Part shown: positions 7,997-15,292 of the stretch, in pieces
Layout: each line of letters starts with the position of its first letter
How positions within the stretch are numbered: position 1 is the stretch's first letter
DNA from: Rhodanobacter sp. UBA5168
GTDB lineage: Bacteria; Pseudomonadota; Gammaproteobacteria; Xanthomonadales; Rhodanobacteraceae
NCBI GenBank assembly: GCA_002413455.1
Contig: DHXA01000091.1
Coordinates: 1 to 30,085 of the forward strand
Direction of reading: 5' to 3'
DNA length: 30,085 nt
Program-made: the position numbers and the translations under genes
Notes under the pieces: model-generated
Seen by the model: the letters and a program-made list of their open reading frames with translations, nothing else
The model's database searches: none
Told to the model about the DNA's origin: nothing

Positions 7997-8010
7997 GCGA
8001 AAATTTTCGC
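7997..8010. repeat. 14-bp perfect palindrome GCGAAAATTTTCGC
   Basis: A perfect 14-bp palindrome with an A4T4 centre stands in GC-rich sequence. It lies in no gene and could be a binding site or part of a decayed element. No neighbouring promoter could be assigned. Confidence 0.55.
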
Positions 8011-8112
8011 GAGCTGTCTAAACCATACCGGCGGGATGATCCACTGTGGTCGGACCAAGACGATGAATGGTTCGAATAGATCCCTGCCTCGCATCGAAAT
8101 GCTATTCGCGCT

Positions 8113-8391
8113 GGACAAAAAGACCCACGCGCGACTCTCCCCAGTGCCAACCCCGACTCTTTTCCATCGGCACCTGGCTCTCCGAGCCCCGACGCCGGGC
8201 CTTTTCCAGCCGAACGCGGGTCTCAGCCGGCGGAGCGTGACTCCCGGGAGTACCGCGCTTGGGTCTTTTCCGGCGGCGCTTGGCTCTCTGAGTGCCAAAA
8301 GCGGGTCTTTTTGAGCGACGCTTGGCTCTCGGAGTGCCGCGCGTGGGACTGCCGAGTGCCACGCTTGGGTCTTTTAGTCCCGTTCGCGAAG
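8113..8391. repeat. Degenerate 42-bp tandem repeat array
   Basis: Units beginning near 8113, 8155, 8197, 8261, 8303 and 8367 share the pattern GGGTCTTTT, then about seven variable bases, then CGCTTGGCTCTC and GAGTGCC. Several spacings are exactly 42 bases, and two irregular steps (after 8197, and 8345-8366) correspond to a half unit of 22 bases. The 8261 and 8303 units are the best conserved. Because 42 is a multiple of three, minus-strand frames read as 14-residue repeats (such as GTQRAKRRRKRPKR), which explains the apparent open frames here. Function unknown. Confidence 0.72.
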
Positions 8392-8529
8392 TCCAAAGCG
8401 TCGCGACCGCTCGGCGCAATAGCGCCCCGATGACTCCTGCGGCGGCCACCACGCCGTGATGGCGACAGCCTGCCCGCAACGGCCGCGCGTGCGGCATCAT
8501 CGGCTTCTTCGTCCACGTCATCGACCATC

Positions 8530-8952
8530 ATGCCGAACTTGCCACCGTTCCACCTCGCCTTCCCGGTGACCTCACTGAGCAACGCCCGCGCATTCTACGG
8601 CGACCTGCTCGGCTGCCCCGAAGGCCGCTCCAGCGACAGCTGGGTGGACTTCGATTTCCACGGCCACCAGATCGTGGCGCATCTGGCGCCAGAGGAAACA
8701 CGCGCTGTAGCAGCGCACGATGTGGACGGCGACAACGTGCCGGTACGGCATTTCGGCCTGGTGCTGGAGATGGACGCGTGGCAGGCGCTGGCCGAGCGGT
8801 TGCAGGCGGCTGGCACGCGTTTCGTGATCGAGCCGCATATCCGCTTCAAGGGCCAGCCCGGCGAGCAGGCCACCATGTTCCTGCTCGATCCCTGCGGCAA
8901 TGCGCTGGAGTTCAAGGCGTTCGCGGATCGCGCGCAGTTGTTCGCGAAGTAA
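8530..8952 (+). CDS. VOC-family (glyoxalase/extradiol dioxygenase-like) protein
   Basis: This 140-residue protein has two VOC beta-alpha-beta-beta-beta modules. Likely metal ligands are H8 (FHLAFPV), H74 ([10 protein letters not shown]) and E127 (GNALEFK), at the positions seen in the family. The sequence resembles the predicted dioxygenase group COG3565, with [17 protein letters not shown] and [16 protein letters not shown]. The substrate is unknown; members detoxify or oxidise small molecules. A DUF3820 gene follows after 18 bases on the same strand, so co-transcription is likely. Confidence 0.88.
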   Translation: MPNLPPFHLAFPVTSLSNARAFYGDLLGCPEGRSSDSWVDFDFHGHQIVAHLAPEETRAVAAHDVDGDNVPVRHFGLVLEMDAWQALAERLQAAGTRFVIEPHIRFKGQPGEQATMFLLDPCGNALEFKAFADRAQLFAK

Positions 8953-8970
8953 CGCAGCAGGAACGAGACG

Positions 8971-9183
8971 ATGGAAGCGGAAGACCTGGCGAAGCTGGTG
9001 AGCGTGCGCATGCCGTATGGCAAGTATCAGGGGCGGCTGATCGCGGACCTGCCCGGCGCGTATCTCGCGTGGTTCGCGCGCAAGGGATTTCCGAATGGCG
9101 AACTGGGCCGGCTGCTGGCGTTGATGCTGGAGCTTGACCACAACGGGTTGTCGTCACTGCTCGATCCATTGCGACAACGCTAG
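8971..9183 (+). CDS. DUF3820 family small protein
   Basis: A 70-residue protein with the family signature VRMPYGKYQGRLIADLPGAY followed by LAWFARKGFPNGELGRLL. DUF3820 proteins are short cytoplasmic proteins, some next to exonuclease-type domains, and have no established function. It follows the VOC gene by 18 bases; GGAACGAGACG precedes the ATG and offers a modest ribosome binding site. Confidence 0.88.
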   Translation: MEAEDLAKLVSVRMPYGKYQGRLIADLPGAYLAWFARKGFPNGELGRLLALMLELDHNGLSSLLDPLRQR

Positions 9184-9327
9184 CGACGCTGCGCACGGGA
9201 TTCGCCGGGCCGGCGCCTGTTTCAGCGTATGCTGGCCACGCAATTTTCGTAACCATCCTTTTCCGTCCGTGGCCTGCATGACCCGCGCTGGATCGGCACC
9301 CCGCTGTCCGCGCACCCCAGGCCACCG

Positions 9328-9942
9328 ATGAACATCCGCTCCGATGCATTGAAAAGCGCGACGGCCGCACTCGCGACGGACGGCTGGTGCGTGTTGCCCG
9401 ACCTGCTGTCGGTGCTGCAAACGCGGGCGCTGGCGGATGAATGCGCGGCGATGCACGACGCCCGGCTGCTGCGGCCGGCGCGCACCGGCGCCGGCCGCGC
9501 CGCCTCGTTGCTGCGCGGCGACAGCACGCACTGGTTTCCCACGGTCGCCATGAGTGTGCCGCAGCAGGCGTTCGCCGATCACGTCGACGCGCTGCGGGTG
9601 GTACTCAGTCGCGCGCTGATGCTTGGCCTGGTCGACTGCGAATCGCACTACGCGGTGTATCGGCCTGGCGCCGGCTACGCACGGCATCTCGATTGCCTGC
9701 GCGACGACGATGCGCGGGTGCTCTCGGCGGTGTTCTACCTCAACGACGCGTGGCAGGAGGCCGACGGCGGCGCGCTGCGGCTGTACCTGGCCGACGGCTC
9801 GCACCGCGACGTGTATCCGCATGCCGGCAGGTTGCTGTTGTTCCTGTCGGCGCAGTTCGAGCACGAGGTGCTGCCGGCCACGCGCGAGCGCATGAGCGTC
9901 GCCTGCTGGATGCGGCAGCGGGCGATCGGTGCGAATGGGTGA
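9328..9942 (+). CDS. 2-oxoglutarate/Fe(II)-dependent oxygenase
   Basis: This 204-residue protein is of the prolyl-4-hydroxylase-like type. It carries the iron-binding facial triad H120-x-D122 (YARHLDCL) and H179 (FEHEVLP), with R188 (RERMSVACW) placed to bind 2-oxoglutarate. The double-stranded beta-helix core is visible as VFYLNDAW, DGGALRLYL and GRLLLFLS. It resembles the EGLN/PKHD-related 2OG oxygenases of proteobacteria. The substrate is unknown. It is followed by the convergent hydrolase gene after 41 bases. The 144 bases before it hold no gene. Confidence 0.9.
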   Translation: MNIRSDALKSATAALATDGWCVLPDLLSVLQTRALADECAAMHDARLLRPARTGAGRAASLLRGDSTHWFPTVAMSVPQQAFADHVDALRVVLSRALMLGLVDCESHYAVYRPGAGYARHLDCLRDDDARVLSAVFYLNDAWQEADGGALRLYLADGSHRDVYPHAGRLLLFLSAQFEHEVLPATRERMSVACWMRQRAIGANG

Positions 9943-9983
9943 GCGGCCCGGGCTCGTCGCCGGGCGGCGACACGCCGTGACGC

Positions 9984-11015
9984 TCAGCCGGTTGCCATGG
10001 CCGGCGCCACGGCGGCGTCCGCCACGGCGTTGAAGCGGGTGGCGATGTAGTCATCGGTGTAGCTGGTCATGCCCCAGTCGCGGATGAAGCCGCAATGGCC
10101 ACCGAAATCGGCGATATCCAGTTCGACGTTCGCCGGCAGCTGGAGTTTTTCGAAGCTGCTCACCGGGATCACCGGGTCATCCCTGGCCGTGAGGATGCTG
10201 GCGGGGATCTGCATCGCCTGCATGATGTCGCCTGCCACCGAATAGCCGTCCAGATACTGCTGCAGCGATTTGAAGTCGGTATGCCGCAGCACCATCGCCT
10301 CGGTCAGCCCGCGCAGATGCTGGTTCAGTTCGGACATCTCGAAATACTGGTGCTGCGGAAACGCCTTCTGCTTGGCCTGCAGCGAGTGCCGCCACTTGCG
10401 CATGAAGTAGGCCTGGTAGAACCACGGCGCGTTCTCCTCCAGCGAGAACAGGCCTTCGCCCGGATCGATGATCGGGCACACCGCCAGCACGTAGCTCAGC
10501 GGAATGCCCACGCGCGAGGTCTGCAGCGCAGCGCGCAGCGCAAAGTTGCCGCCCAGCGAAAACCCGGCCAGCGCCATCGTGCGGGCCGGCCAGCGTTGCG
10601 CGATATCGCCCAGCGCGTGCACGACTTCGTCGATGCGGCAGGAGTGGAACAACGCCTCGTTGAGGCCGTGGCTGTCGCCGTGATCGCGAAAGTTCAGCCG
10701 GAAGATGTCCCAGCCGTCGGCGAGCAGCCGGCTGCCGGTCTGCAGCACGTAGGTGGAATCGACACTGCCTTCCCAACCATGGAACAGCACGGCCAGGCCG
10801 CGCGCCTGCGGCCGGGTTTTCTGCGCGGTGTAGGCGCCGGTGAGGCGTACGCCACCACCGCCGTCGACCACCACCGCCAGGGCGCCCTGCAATACGGTCC
10901 TGGCCGCGCGCGGCAGGAGCATGCGGCGCACGCCGCTGGAGGACAGCATGGTCTGGATGTGGCCGCTGCGCAGCGGCCAGGGCGGACGGAAATTCTTTCC
11001 GTACGGCAGGCTCAT
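9984..11015 (-). CDS. YheT-like alpha/beta hydrolase
   Basis: This 343-residue protein matches the YheT family (COG0429), which begins with a FRPPWPLRSGHIQTM-like segment. The catalytic triad can be placed at S153 (GFSLGGNFA), D280 (ARDDPVIP) and H307 (GGHCGFI). The oxyanion region is LFHGWEGS. The family are cytoplasmic esterase-like hydrolases of unclear substrate. The start ATG (11013-11015) overlaps the stop of the upstream acyltransferase in an ATGA arrangement, so the two are translationally coupled and probably act in one lipid pathway. The frame is open far upstream, but those residues are the out-of-frame shadow of the acyltransferase gene. Confidence 0.92.
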   Translation of the reverse strand: MSLPYGKNFRPPWPLRSGHIQTMLSSSGVRRMLLPRAARTVLQGALAVVVDGGGGVRLTGAYTAQKTRPQARGLAVLFHGWEGSVDSTYVLQTGSRLLADGWDIFRLNFRDHGDSHGLNEALFHSCRIDEVVHALGDIAQRWPARTMALAGFSLGGNFALRAALQTSRVGIPLSYVLAVCPIIDPGEGLFSLEENAPWFYQAYFMRKWRHSLQAKQKAFPQHQYFEMSELNQHLRGLTEAMVLRHTDFKSLQQYLDGYSVAGDIMQAMQIPASILTARDDPVIPVSSFEKLQLPANVELDIADFGGHCGFIRDWGMTSYTDDYIATRFNAVADAAVAPAMATG

Positions 11016-11842
11016 GGCCGGCGCTGATCCGGTGAGGCGTATTCCGGCGCGGCGTCTTCCAGTGCCATGCCGATGCGCTCGCGCGACAGTTCGGCCATGC
11101 GCCGCCGCGCATCCGGGCTGGCCGGCACCGGCGCGAGGAAATGCACTTCGGCATCCAGCGGCGCCTCGCCGAGCAGGCGCACGATGTTGTGCACGAAACT
11201 CTCGTCTTCGCGGAAGCCGGCGTCGAGCACGCGGCGGCCATCGCGGGCAAAACGCAGTGCCACCGGCTGCACGGGCACCTCGGCATCCAGCGCGGCCTGG
11301 AAGATGCGCGCGTGAAACACCTTCAATACGCCGTTGTAGCCGGTGCCGCCTTCCGGGAACACCGCCACGGAACGGCCGTCGCGCAGCCGCTCGACCATCA
11401 CCTGCATCACCGTGGACAAAGAATGGTTGCTGCCGCGGCGATGAAAGATGGTGCCGCCGGTGGCCGCCATCCAGCCGACCAGCGGCCAGCGCGCGATCTC
11501 CGCCTTGGCCACGAAACAGGCGGCACGCTGGCTGTGCAGCAATTCGATGTCGATCCACGAGGTGTGATTGGCGACGAACAACACCGGATCGGCCAGCGGC
11601 TCCCCGAAACGCACCGAGCGCATGCCGAACACGCGCAGCAGCTGGGTCGACCACCAACGGATCATCCGGTGCGCGAACGGTTCGCGACCATCTTCCATGA
11701 TCACATGCTGGTTCCAGCTCAGGATCAGCGAACACAGCGCGATGCCCAGCAGGATGTGCAGCAGCAGCAGCGGCACGCGCCACAGGTAACGCAGCGGGCG
11801 CAGCAGGTCACGCTCGGGAACAGTGGCAGTGTCGATGCTCAT
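11012..11842 (-). CDS. PlsC-like 1-acyl-glycerol-phosphate acyltransferase
   Basis: The 276-residue protein has an N-terminal membrane segment at about residues 24-42 (PLLLLHILLGIALCSLIL) and the PlsC motifs: NHTSWID (H93 and D98, the catalytic HX4D) and FPEGGTGYNG (E164, glycerol-3-phosphate binding). The family transfers an acyl chain to lysophosphatidic acid or another lysolipid at the inner membrane. The second motif has GGT rather than the commoner EGT. It is first in a two-gene operon with the YheT-like hydrolase. The specific acceptor lipid is not evident. Confidence 0.92.
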   Translation of the reverse strand: MSIDTATVPERDLLRPLRYLWRVPLLLLHILLGIALCSLILSWNQHVIMEDGREPFAHRMIRWWSTQLLRVFGMRSVRFGEPLADPVLFVANHTSWIDIELLHSQRAACFVAKAEIARWPLVGWMAATGGTIFHRRGSNHSLSTVMQVMVERLRDGRSVAVFPEGGTGYNGVLKVFHARIFQAALDAEVPVQPVALRFARDGRRVLDAGFREDESFVHNIVRLLGEAPLDAEVHFLAPVPASPDARRRMAELSRERIGMALEDAAPEYASPDQRRP

Positions 11843-11882
11843 CAGTCGATTAGTTTAGCGTTAGTTGATGCGGACGCGCGGC

Positions 11883-12359
11883 TCAACGCTCGAGCTGGGT
11901 CAGCGGCAACGACGGCGAGCGCTTCACCGTGCGCAGCACGAAGCTGGAGTTGACATCGGCGACCCCGGTGGCGTTCAGCAGATGGTCGAGCAGGAAGCGC
12001 GAGAAATCCTTGAGGTCGGCCACGTAGACGTGCAGCAGGTAATCCATGTCGCCGGTCAGCGCGTGGCAGGCGACCACTTCGTCCCAGCCATTGACGTGCT
12101 CGACGAAACCCTCGATCGCCGCGCTCTCGTGCTTGCTCAGCTGCACCCGCACGAATGCCTGCAGACCCAGGCCGACCGCCTGCGGATCGATCTGCGCCGC
12201 GTAGCCAGTGATGATCTTGTCCGCCTCGAGCCGCTGCAGCCGGCGCAGGCACGCCGACGGCGACAGGCTGACCCGTTCGGCCAGTTCGGCATTGGTGATG
12301 CGGCCCTCGCTTTGCAGTACGGCGAGCAGGCGCAGATCGATGCGGTCAAGGGTCGTCAT
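11883..12359 (-). CDS. Lrp/AsnC-family transcriptional regulator
   Basis: From ATG 12359 the protein has 158 residues: an N-terminal helix-turn-helix (DLRLLAVLQSEGRITNAELA, then SLSPSACLRRLQRLE) and a C-terminal RAM/AsnC ligand-binding domain (GYAAQIDPQAVGLGL, then HALTGDMDYLLHVYV). The frame continues to 12518, but that part is intergenic and partly shadow. It is divergent from phhA. This arrangement is frequent in the Xanthomonadales, so it probably senses an aromatic or branched amino acid and controls phhA (inference). The intergenic palindromes are likely binding sites. Confidence 0.93.
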   Translation of the reverse strand: MTTLDRIDLRLLAVLQSEGRITNAELAERVSLSPSACLRRLQRLEADKIITGYAAQIDPQAVGLGLQAFVRVQLSKHESAAIEGFVEHVNGWDEVVACHALTGDMDYLLHVYVADLKDFSRFLLDHLLNATGVADVNSSFVLRTVKRSPSLPLTQLER

Positions 12360-12379
12360 GCGCAACAAATTTCCGTTAT

Positions 12380-12403
12380 TGTCGACATTATCGCAATGAT
12401 AAT
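12380..12403. promoter_or_regulatory. Palindromic operator-like sites between lrp-type gene and phhA
   Basis: Two dyads overlap here: the 8-bp palindrome TGTCGACA at 12380-12387 and the inverted repeat ATTATC-N5-GATAAT at 12387-12403. The AT-rich dyad in GC-rich sequence, 28 bases upstream of the regulator start, fits an Lrp/AsnC site. It is probably used for autoregulation and for control of the divergent phhA. Confidence 0.55.
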
Positions 12404-12501
12404 GCATTTCACGGGCGCGCCCGGGCAATAAAACAACCTTCGTGCGGCCAAACCACCGTAAGCTTGTAGCCTGATCCACCACGCTCGCATCGGAGCCCGC
12501 C

Positions 12502-13389
12502 ATGGATACCCCACGCAAAGTCGAACACCAGCAAACCGACCGCGGCTACGTGCCGGTGTATGCGACCGGCGTGGTCGAGCAGCCTTGGGCCAGCTACAGC
12601 CAGACCGACCATGCGGTGTGGGACACCCTGTTCCAGCGCCAGCGCGAGATGCTGCCGGGCCGCGCCTGCAAGGAATTCATGGCCGGCGTCGAACGCTTCG
12701 GCCTCGGTGACGGCGGCATCCCGAAGTTTGCGGAGCTCAACCAGGTGCTCGGCGCCGCTACGGGTTGGGAAGTGGTCGCGGTGGAAGGCCTGCTGCCGGA
12801 CGAGGTGTTTTTCGACCACCTGGCTCACCGCCGCTTCCCGGTGAGCTGGTGGATCCGCAAGCCCGACCAGCTCGACTACCTCAGCGAGCCGGACCTGTTC
12901 CACGACCTGTTCGGCCATGTGCCGCTGCTGCTCAACCCGGTGTTCGCCGACTACATGCAGGCGTACGGCCGCGGCGGCATGAAGGCATTCGCGATCGGCC
13001 CCGACGCGCTGATGAACCTCACGCGCCTGTACTGGTACACGGTGGAGTTCGGCCTGATCAACACTGACGAAGGCATGCGGATCTACGGCGCCGGCATCGT
13101 CAGCTCCAAGGGCGAGTCGATCTATTCCCTGGATTCGCCCGCGCCGAACCGCATCGGTTTCGATCTGGAACGGGTGATGAGCACGCGCTACCGCATCGAC
13201 ACCTACCAGCAGACCTACTTCGTGATCGACAGCTTCGAGCAATTGTTCGAAGCGACGCAGCCCGACTTCACGCCGATCTACGCAAAGCTGCGCGAGCTGC
13301 CCACGCACGCGGCCGGCGATGTGCTGGACAGCGATCGCGTATTCACCCGCGGCAATCGCGAGGGCTGGGCGACGAACGCGGATACCTGA
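12502..13389 (+). CDS. phhA: Phenylalanine 4-monooxygenase
   Basis: This 295-residue protein is a bacterial single-domain aromatic amino acid hydroxylase, converting phenylalanine to tyrosine with a pterin cofactor and molecular oxygen. The iron ligands are H134 and H139 (LFHDLFGHVPLL) and E182 (YWYTVEFGL). PVSWWIRKPDQLDYL and GAGIVSSKGESIYSL are also family landmarks. The length fits bacterial PhhA, which lacks the ACT regulatory domain of the animal enzymes. No pterin-carbinolamine dehydratase (phhB) lies next to it in this window. It is divergent from the Lrp/AsnC gene and followed by a terminator. Confidence 0.96.
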   Translation: MDTPRKVEHQQTDRGYVPVYATGVVEQPWASYSQTDHAVWDTLFQRQREMLPGRACKEFMAGVERFGLGDGGIPKFAELNQVLGAATGWEVVAVEGLLPDEVFFDHLAHRRFPVSWWIRKPDQLDYLSEPDLFHDLFGHVPLLLNPVFADYMQAYGRGGMKAFAIGPDALMNLTRLYWYTVEFGLINTDEGMRIYGAGIVSSKGESIYSLDSPAPNRIGFDLERVMSTRYRIDTYQQTYFVIDSFEQLFEATQPDFTPIYAKLRELPTHAAGDVLDSDRVFTRGNREGWATNADT

Positions 13390-13414
13390 TACGCCCGGGT
13401 CACGCTGATGCGAG

Positions 13415-13443
13415 AGGGCCGGCCTGCATGTCGGCCCTTTTTA
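13415..13443 (+). terminator. Rho-independent terminator after phhA
   Basis: Stem AGGGCCG at 13415-13421, a 10-base loop, CGGCCCT at 13432-13438, followed by a T-run to 13442. It lies 25 bases after the phhA stop codon. Confidence 0.8.
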
Positions 13444-13567
13444 TGGCCTGCCAGCCCATTCGACGTGGAACGCCATCAGGCATATCTGGCACGACGCACG
13501 CGGACGGGTACTCGCCAGGGGTTCCAGGCGCGCACCTGGCGAAGCCCAGGTGCGCGATGCGGCTGCG

Positions 13568-14359
13568 TCATCCGGACCCGACTGCCAGCGCGATCAGAAA
13601 TATCCCTGCGCCGACGGCGACGGCGCCGATGCCTCGCGCGACACGTTCTCCCGCCGGTGCGAGACGTTCGATGGTGATGGCTGCCGTCATGACGGCCATC
13701 GTGCGCAAATCCATGATGCCGCTGACGAGGAGGATCGCCGTCGGGCCGGCACTGCAGTAGCTGCAGTGGAGACCGAGACGCATGCCGTGTCGCCACGCCG
13801 TGCCGAGGTCCGCGTGCAACGTGCGGCCGTGTCCCGGTGCCTCCCGGCAGCAGGCAAGGTGATGTGTTTTCCAGGCGGTGAACTGGAGCGCGCCGGCAAT
13901 CAGCACCACCACACCGATTGCGATCGGCGCGGCGCGGGCCAGTGCCGCCCACTGCATCTCGATCGCCGCCAGCGTGACGCCCAGCGGAAAGGCGGCCAGC
14001 CCGAACGCGGTCCACACGACGAAGTACCCCATGCCCACCAGCACCGTCAGCCGACCCAGGCGCGTCTCGCCAGTCCTGCCGATGGCCCGGCGGTAGCGCC
14101 ACAGCATCGGCATCAAAGATGGCAGCATCATCGCCACCATCATCACGACCCACATGCCGAGGAATGACGCCGCGACGCCGGGCCATGTCTGTCCGCACAT
14201 CCGCGTCCATGCCATCGACATGGTCCAGCCGCCAGGCATCGGTATCCCGCCCATCGCCGACATGGAGGCGCACCAGGTAATCGTCACCGCCACACTGGCG
14301 GCAAAAACCAGCGCAGAGGCACCAAAAAACGCTTGATGGGAAGTTCGCTCGAAAGCCAT
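13568..14359 (-). CDS. DUF2182 integral membrane protein
   Basis: This 263-residue protein begins at ATG 14359. It has about six hydrophobic segments, for example VAASFLGMWVVMMVAMML at about 60-77 and later helices around VGMGYFVVWTAFGLAAF, APIAIGVVVLIAGAL and GIGAVAVGAGIFLIALAV. The signature MWVVMMVAMMLPSLMPML and the cysteine- and histidine-rich stretches WKTHHLACCRE and LHCSYCSAGPTA match DUF2182, sometimes called predicted metal-binding integral membrane proteins. Its function is unknown. It follows the DUF899 gene on the same strand after 50 bases, a pairing I recall in other genomes. Upstream in-frame residues belong to the shadow of that gene. Confidence 0.88.
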   Translation of the reverse strand: MAFERTSHQAFFGASALVFAASVAVTITWCASMSAMGGIPMPGGWTMSMAWTRMCGQTWPGVAASFLGMWVVMMVAMMLPSLMPMLWRYRRAIGRTGETRLGRLTVLVGMGYFVVWTAFGLAAFPLGVTLAAIEMQWAALARAAPIAIGVVVLIAGALQFTAWKTHHLACCREAPGHGRTLHADLGTAWRHGMRLGLHCSYCSAGPTAILLVSGIMDLRTMAVMTAAITIERLAPAGERVARGIGAVAVGAGIFLIALAVGSG

Positions 14360-14409
14360 GGGTCGCGATATCTCCAGACCTCGGTTGTGCCAAGACGACG
14401 ACGCTGCGC

Positions 14410-15174
14410 TCAGCCCTTGCCGTACTCGTCGTGGCGGCGCCACCAGATGCCCGCCTCGTGACGCCCCTTGGGCGCACGATCGAGCCACGGGTACATGCCC
14501 CATATGCCATCCACGCCGCGCGCGTAGGTGGAATAGGTGTGATAGACCGCGCCGTTCTCGAGCGCGAATGCGCTCATGCCCGGGCGGTCGCGCGCATACG
14601 TGGGCGCGTCGGTTCCGCAGGTGGCCGCCAATTGGATCACCGGCTCCAGGGCGGGTGTCGCATCCATGGCATGCCCACCACGCTCGTAGTTGTACTCGAC
14701 GACGTCCTCGCGCTGCTGCTCCTGGGTGAACGAGATATTGAAGTCGAAATTGAAATCGCTGCCGAACGAGGACGCCCAGGGAAACGTCCACCCCATCCGC
14801 TGCTTGTACGCCCGCAGCTTCGCGAGCGGCGCCCGCGACACCGCCGACAACGCGACATCGTGGTTCTCCAGATGAGCAACGATGCCGTTGAAGCCGTCCG
14901 CGATCGCCGAGCAGGAGGGACACCCTGCCGCGTAGTCGGGCCCGAACATGAAGTGATAGACAAGGAGCTGCGAACGTCCTCTGAACAGCTCGGCCAGCGA
15001 AGCGCTCCCCTCGTCAGTCTCGAATCGATAAGCCTTGTCGATCCGAACCCACGGCAGCTCCTGCCGCCGGCGCGCCATCTCGTCGCCGCGCCGCGTGTGC
15101 TCCTTCTCGGCATGAAGCAGATCGATACGCGCTGCCAGCCATTCTTCACGAGTCCCGGTCGTGTGTGTCGCCAT
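14410..15174 (-). CDS. DUF899 family thioredoxin-fold protein
   Basis: From ATG 15174 the product is 254 residues and has a clear ribosome binding site (GGAGAG on the minus strand, near 15181-15186). DUF899 proteins are thioredoxin-like: here LLVYHFMFGPDYAAGCPSCS includes a CxxC at C85 and C88, and IWGMYPWLDR and IWWRRHDEY near the C-terminus are family hallmarks. They are often described as predicted dithiol-disulfide oxidoreductases without a known partner. It is divergent from the helix-turn-helix gene at 15293, sharing 118 bases of intergenic DNA, and is upstream of DUF2182. It is probably cytoplasmic, since no signal peptide is seen. Confidence 0.92.
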   Translation of the reverse strand: MATHTTGTREEWLAARIDLLHAEKEHTRRGDEMARRRQELPWVRIDKAYRFETDEGSASLAELFRGRSQLLVYHFMFGPDYAAGCPSCSAIADGFNGIVAHLENHDVALSAVSRAPLAKLRAYKQRMGWTFPWASSFGSDFNFDFNISFTQEQQREDVVEYNYERGGHAMDATPALEPVIQLAATCGTDAPTYARDRPGMSAFALENGAVYHTYSTYARGVDGIWGMYPWLDRAPKGRHEAGIWWRRHDEYGKG

Positions 15175-15292
15175 TGCCTTCTCTCCTTTCGTCGGTCGCA
15201 CCGTTCTCGATGCGACGTGTGGGTTGGTGGTCGTGAGATAGACTGGAACCGGCGACCCGAACGGTGGGAGTGACAAGTTTGGCGGGATTCAG

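Larger units (their letters stand above)
7818..8529. other. 712-base gap without a convincing gene
   Basis: Between the DUF4406 stop and the VOC start I find no coding sequence I would support on either strand. The left half (7818-8110) has a 14-bp perfect palindrome and otherwise unremarkable sequence. The right half (about 8113-8391) is a degenerate 42-bp tandem repeat. Minus-strand open frames across the repeats translate to arginine- and serine-rich strings that come from the repeat itself. The region is probably decayed or recombined sequence at the edge of the accessory block. Confidence 0.6.

Noticed and set aside
8113..8391. Possible CRISPR array
   Set aside because: The whole 42-bp unit is repeated without unique spacers, the units are degenerate, and no cas gene is near.
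8102..8582. Minus-strand Arg/Lys/Ser-rich proteins with 14-residue repeats
   Set aside because: The repeats are the translation of the 42-bp DNA array in more than one frame; there is no recognisable domain and no convincing ribosome binding site.
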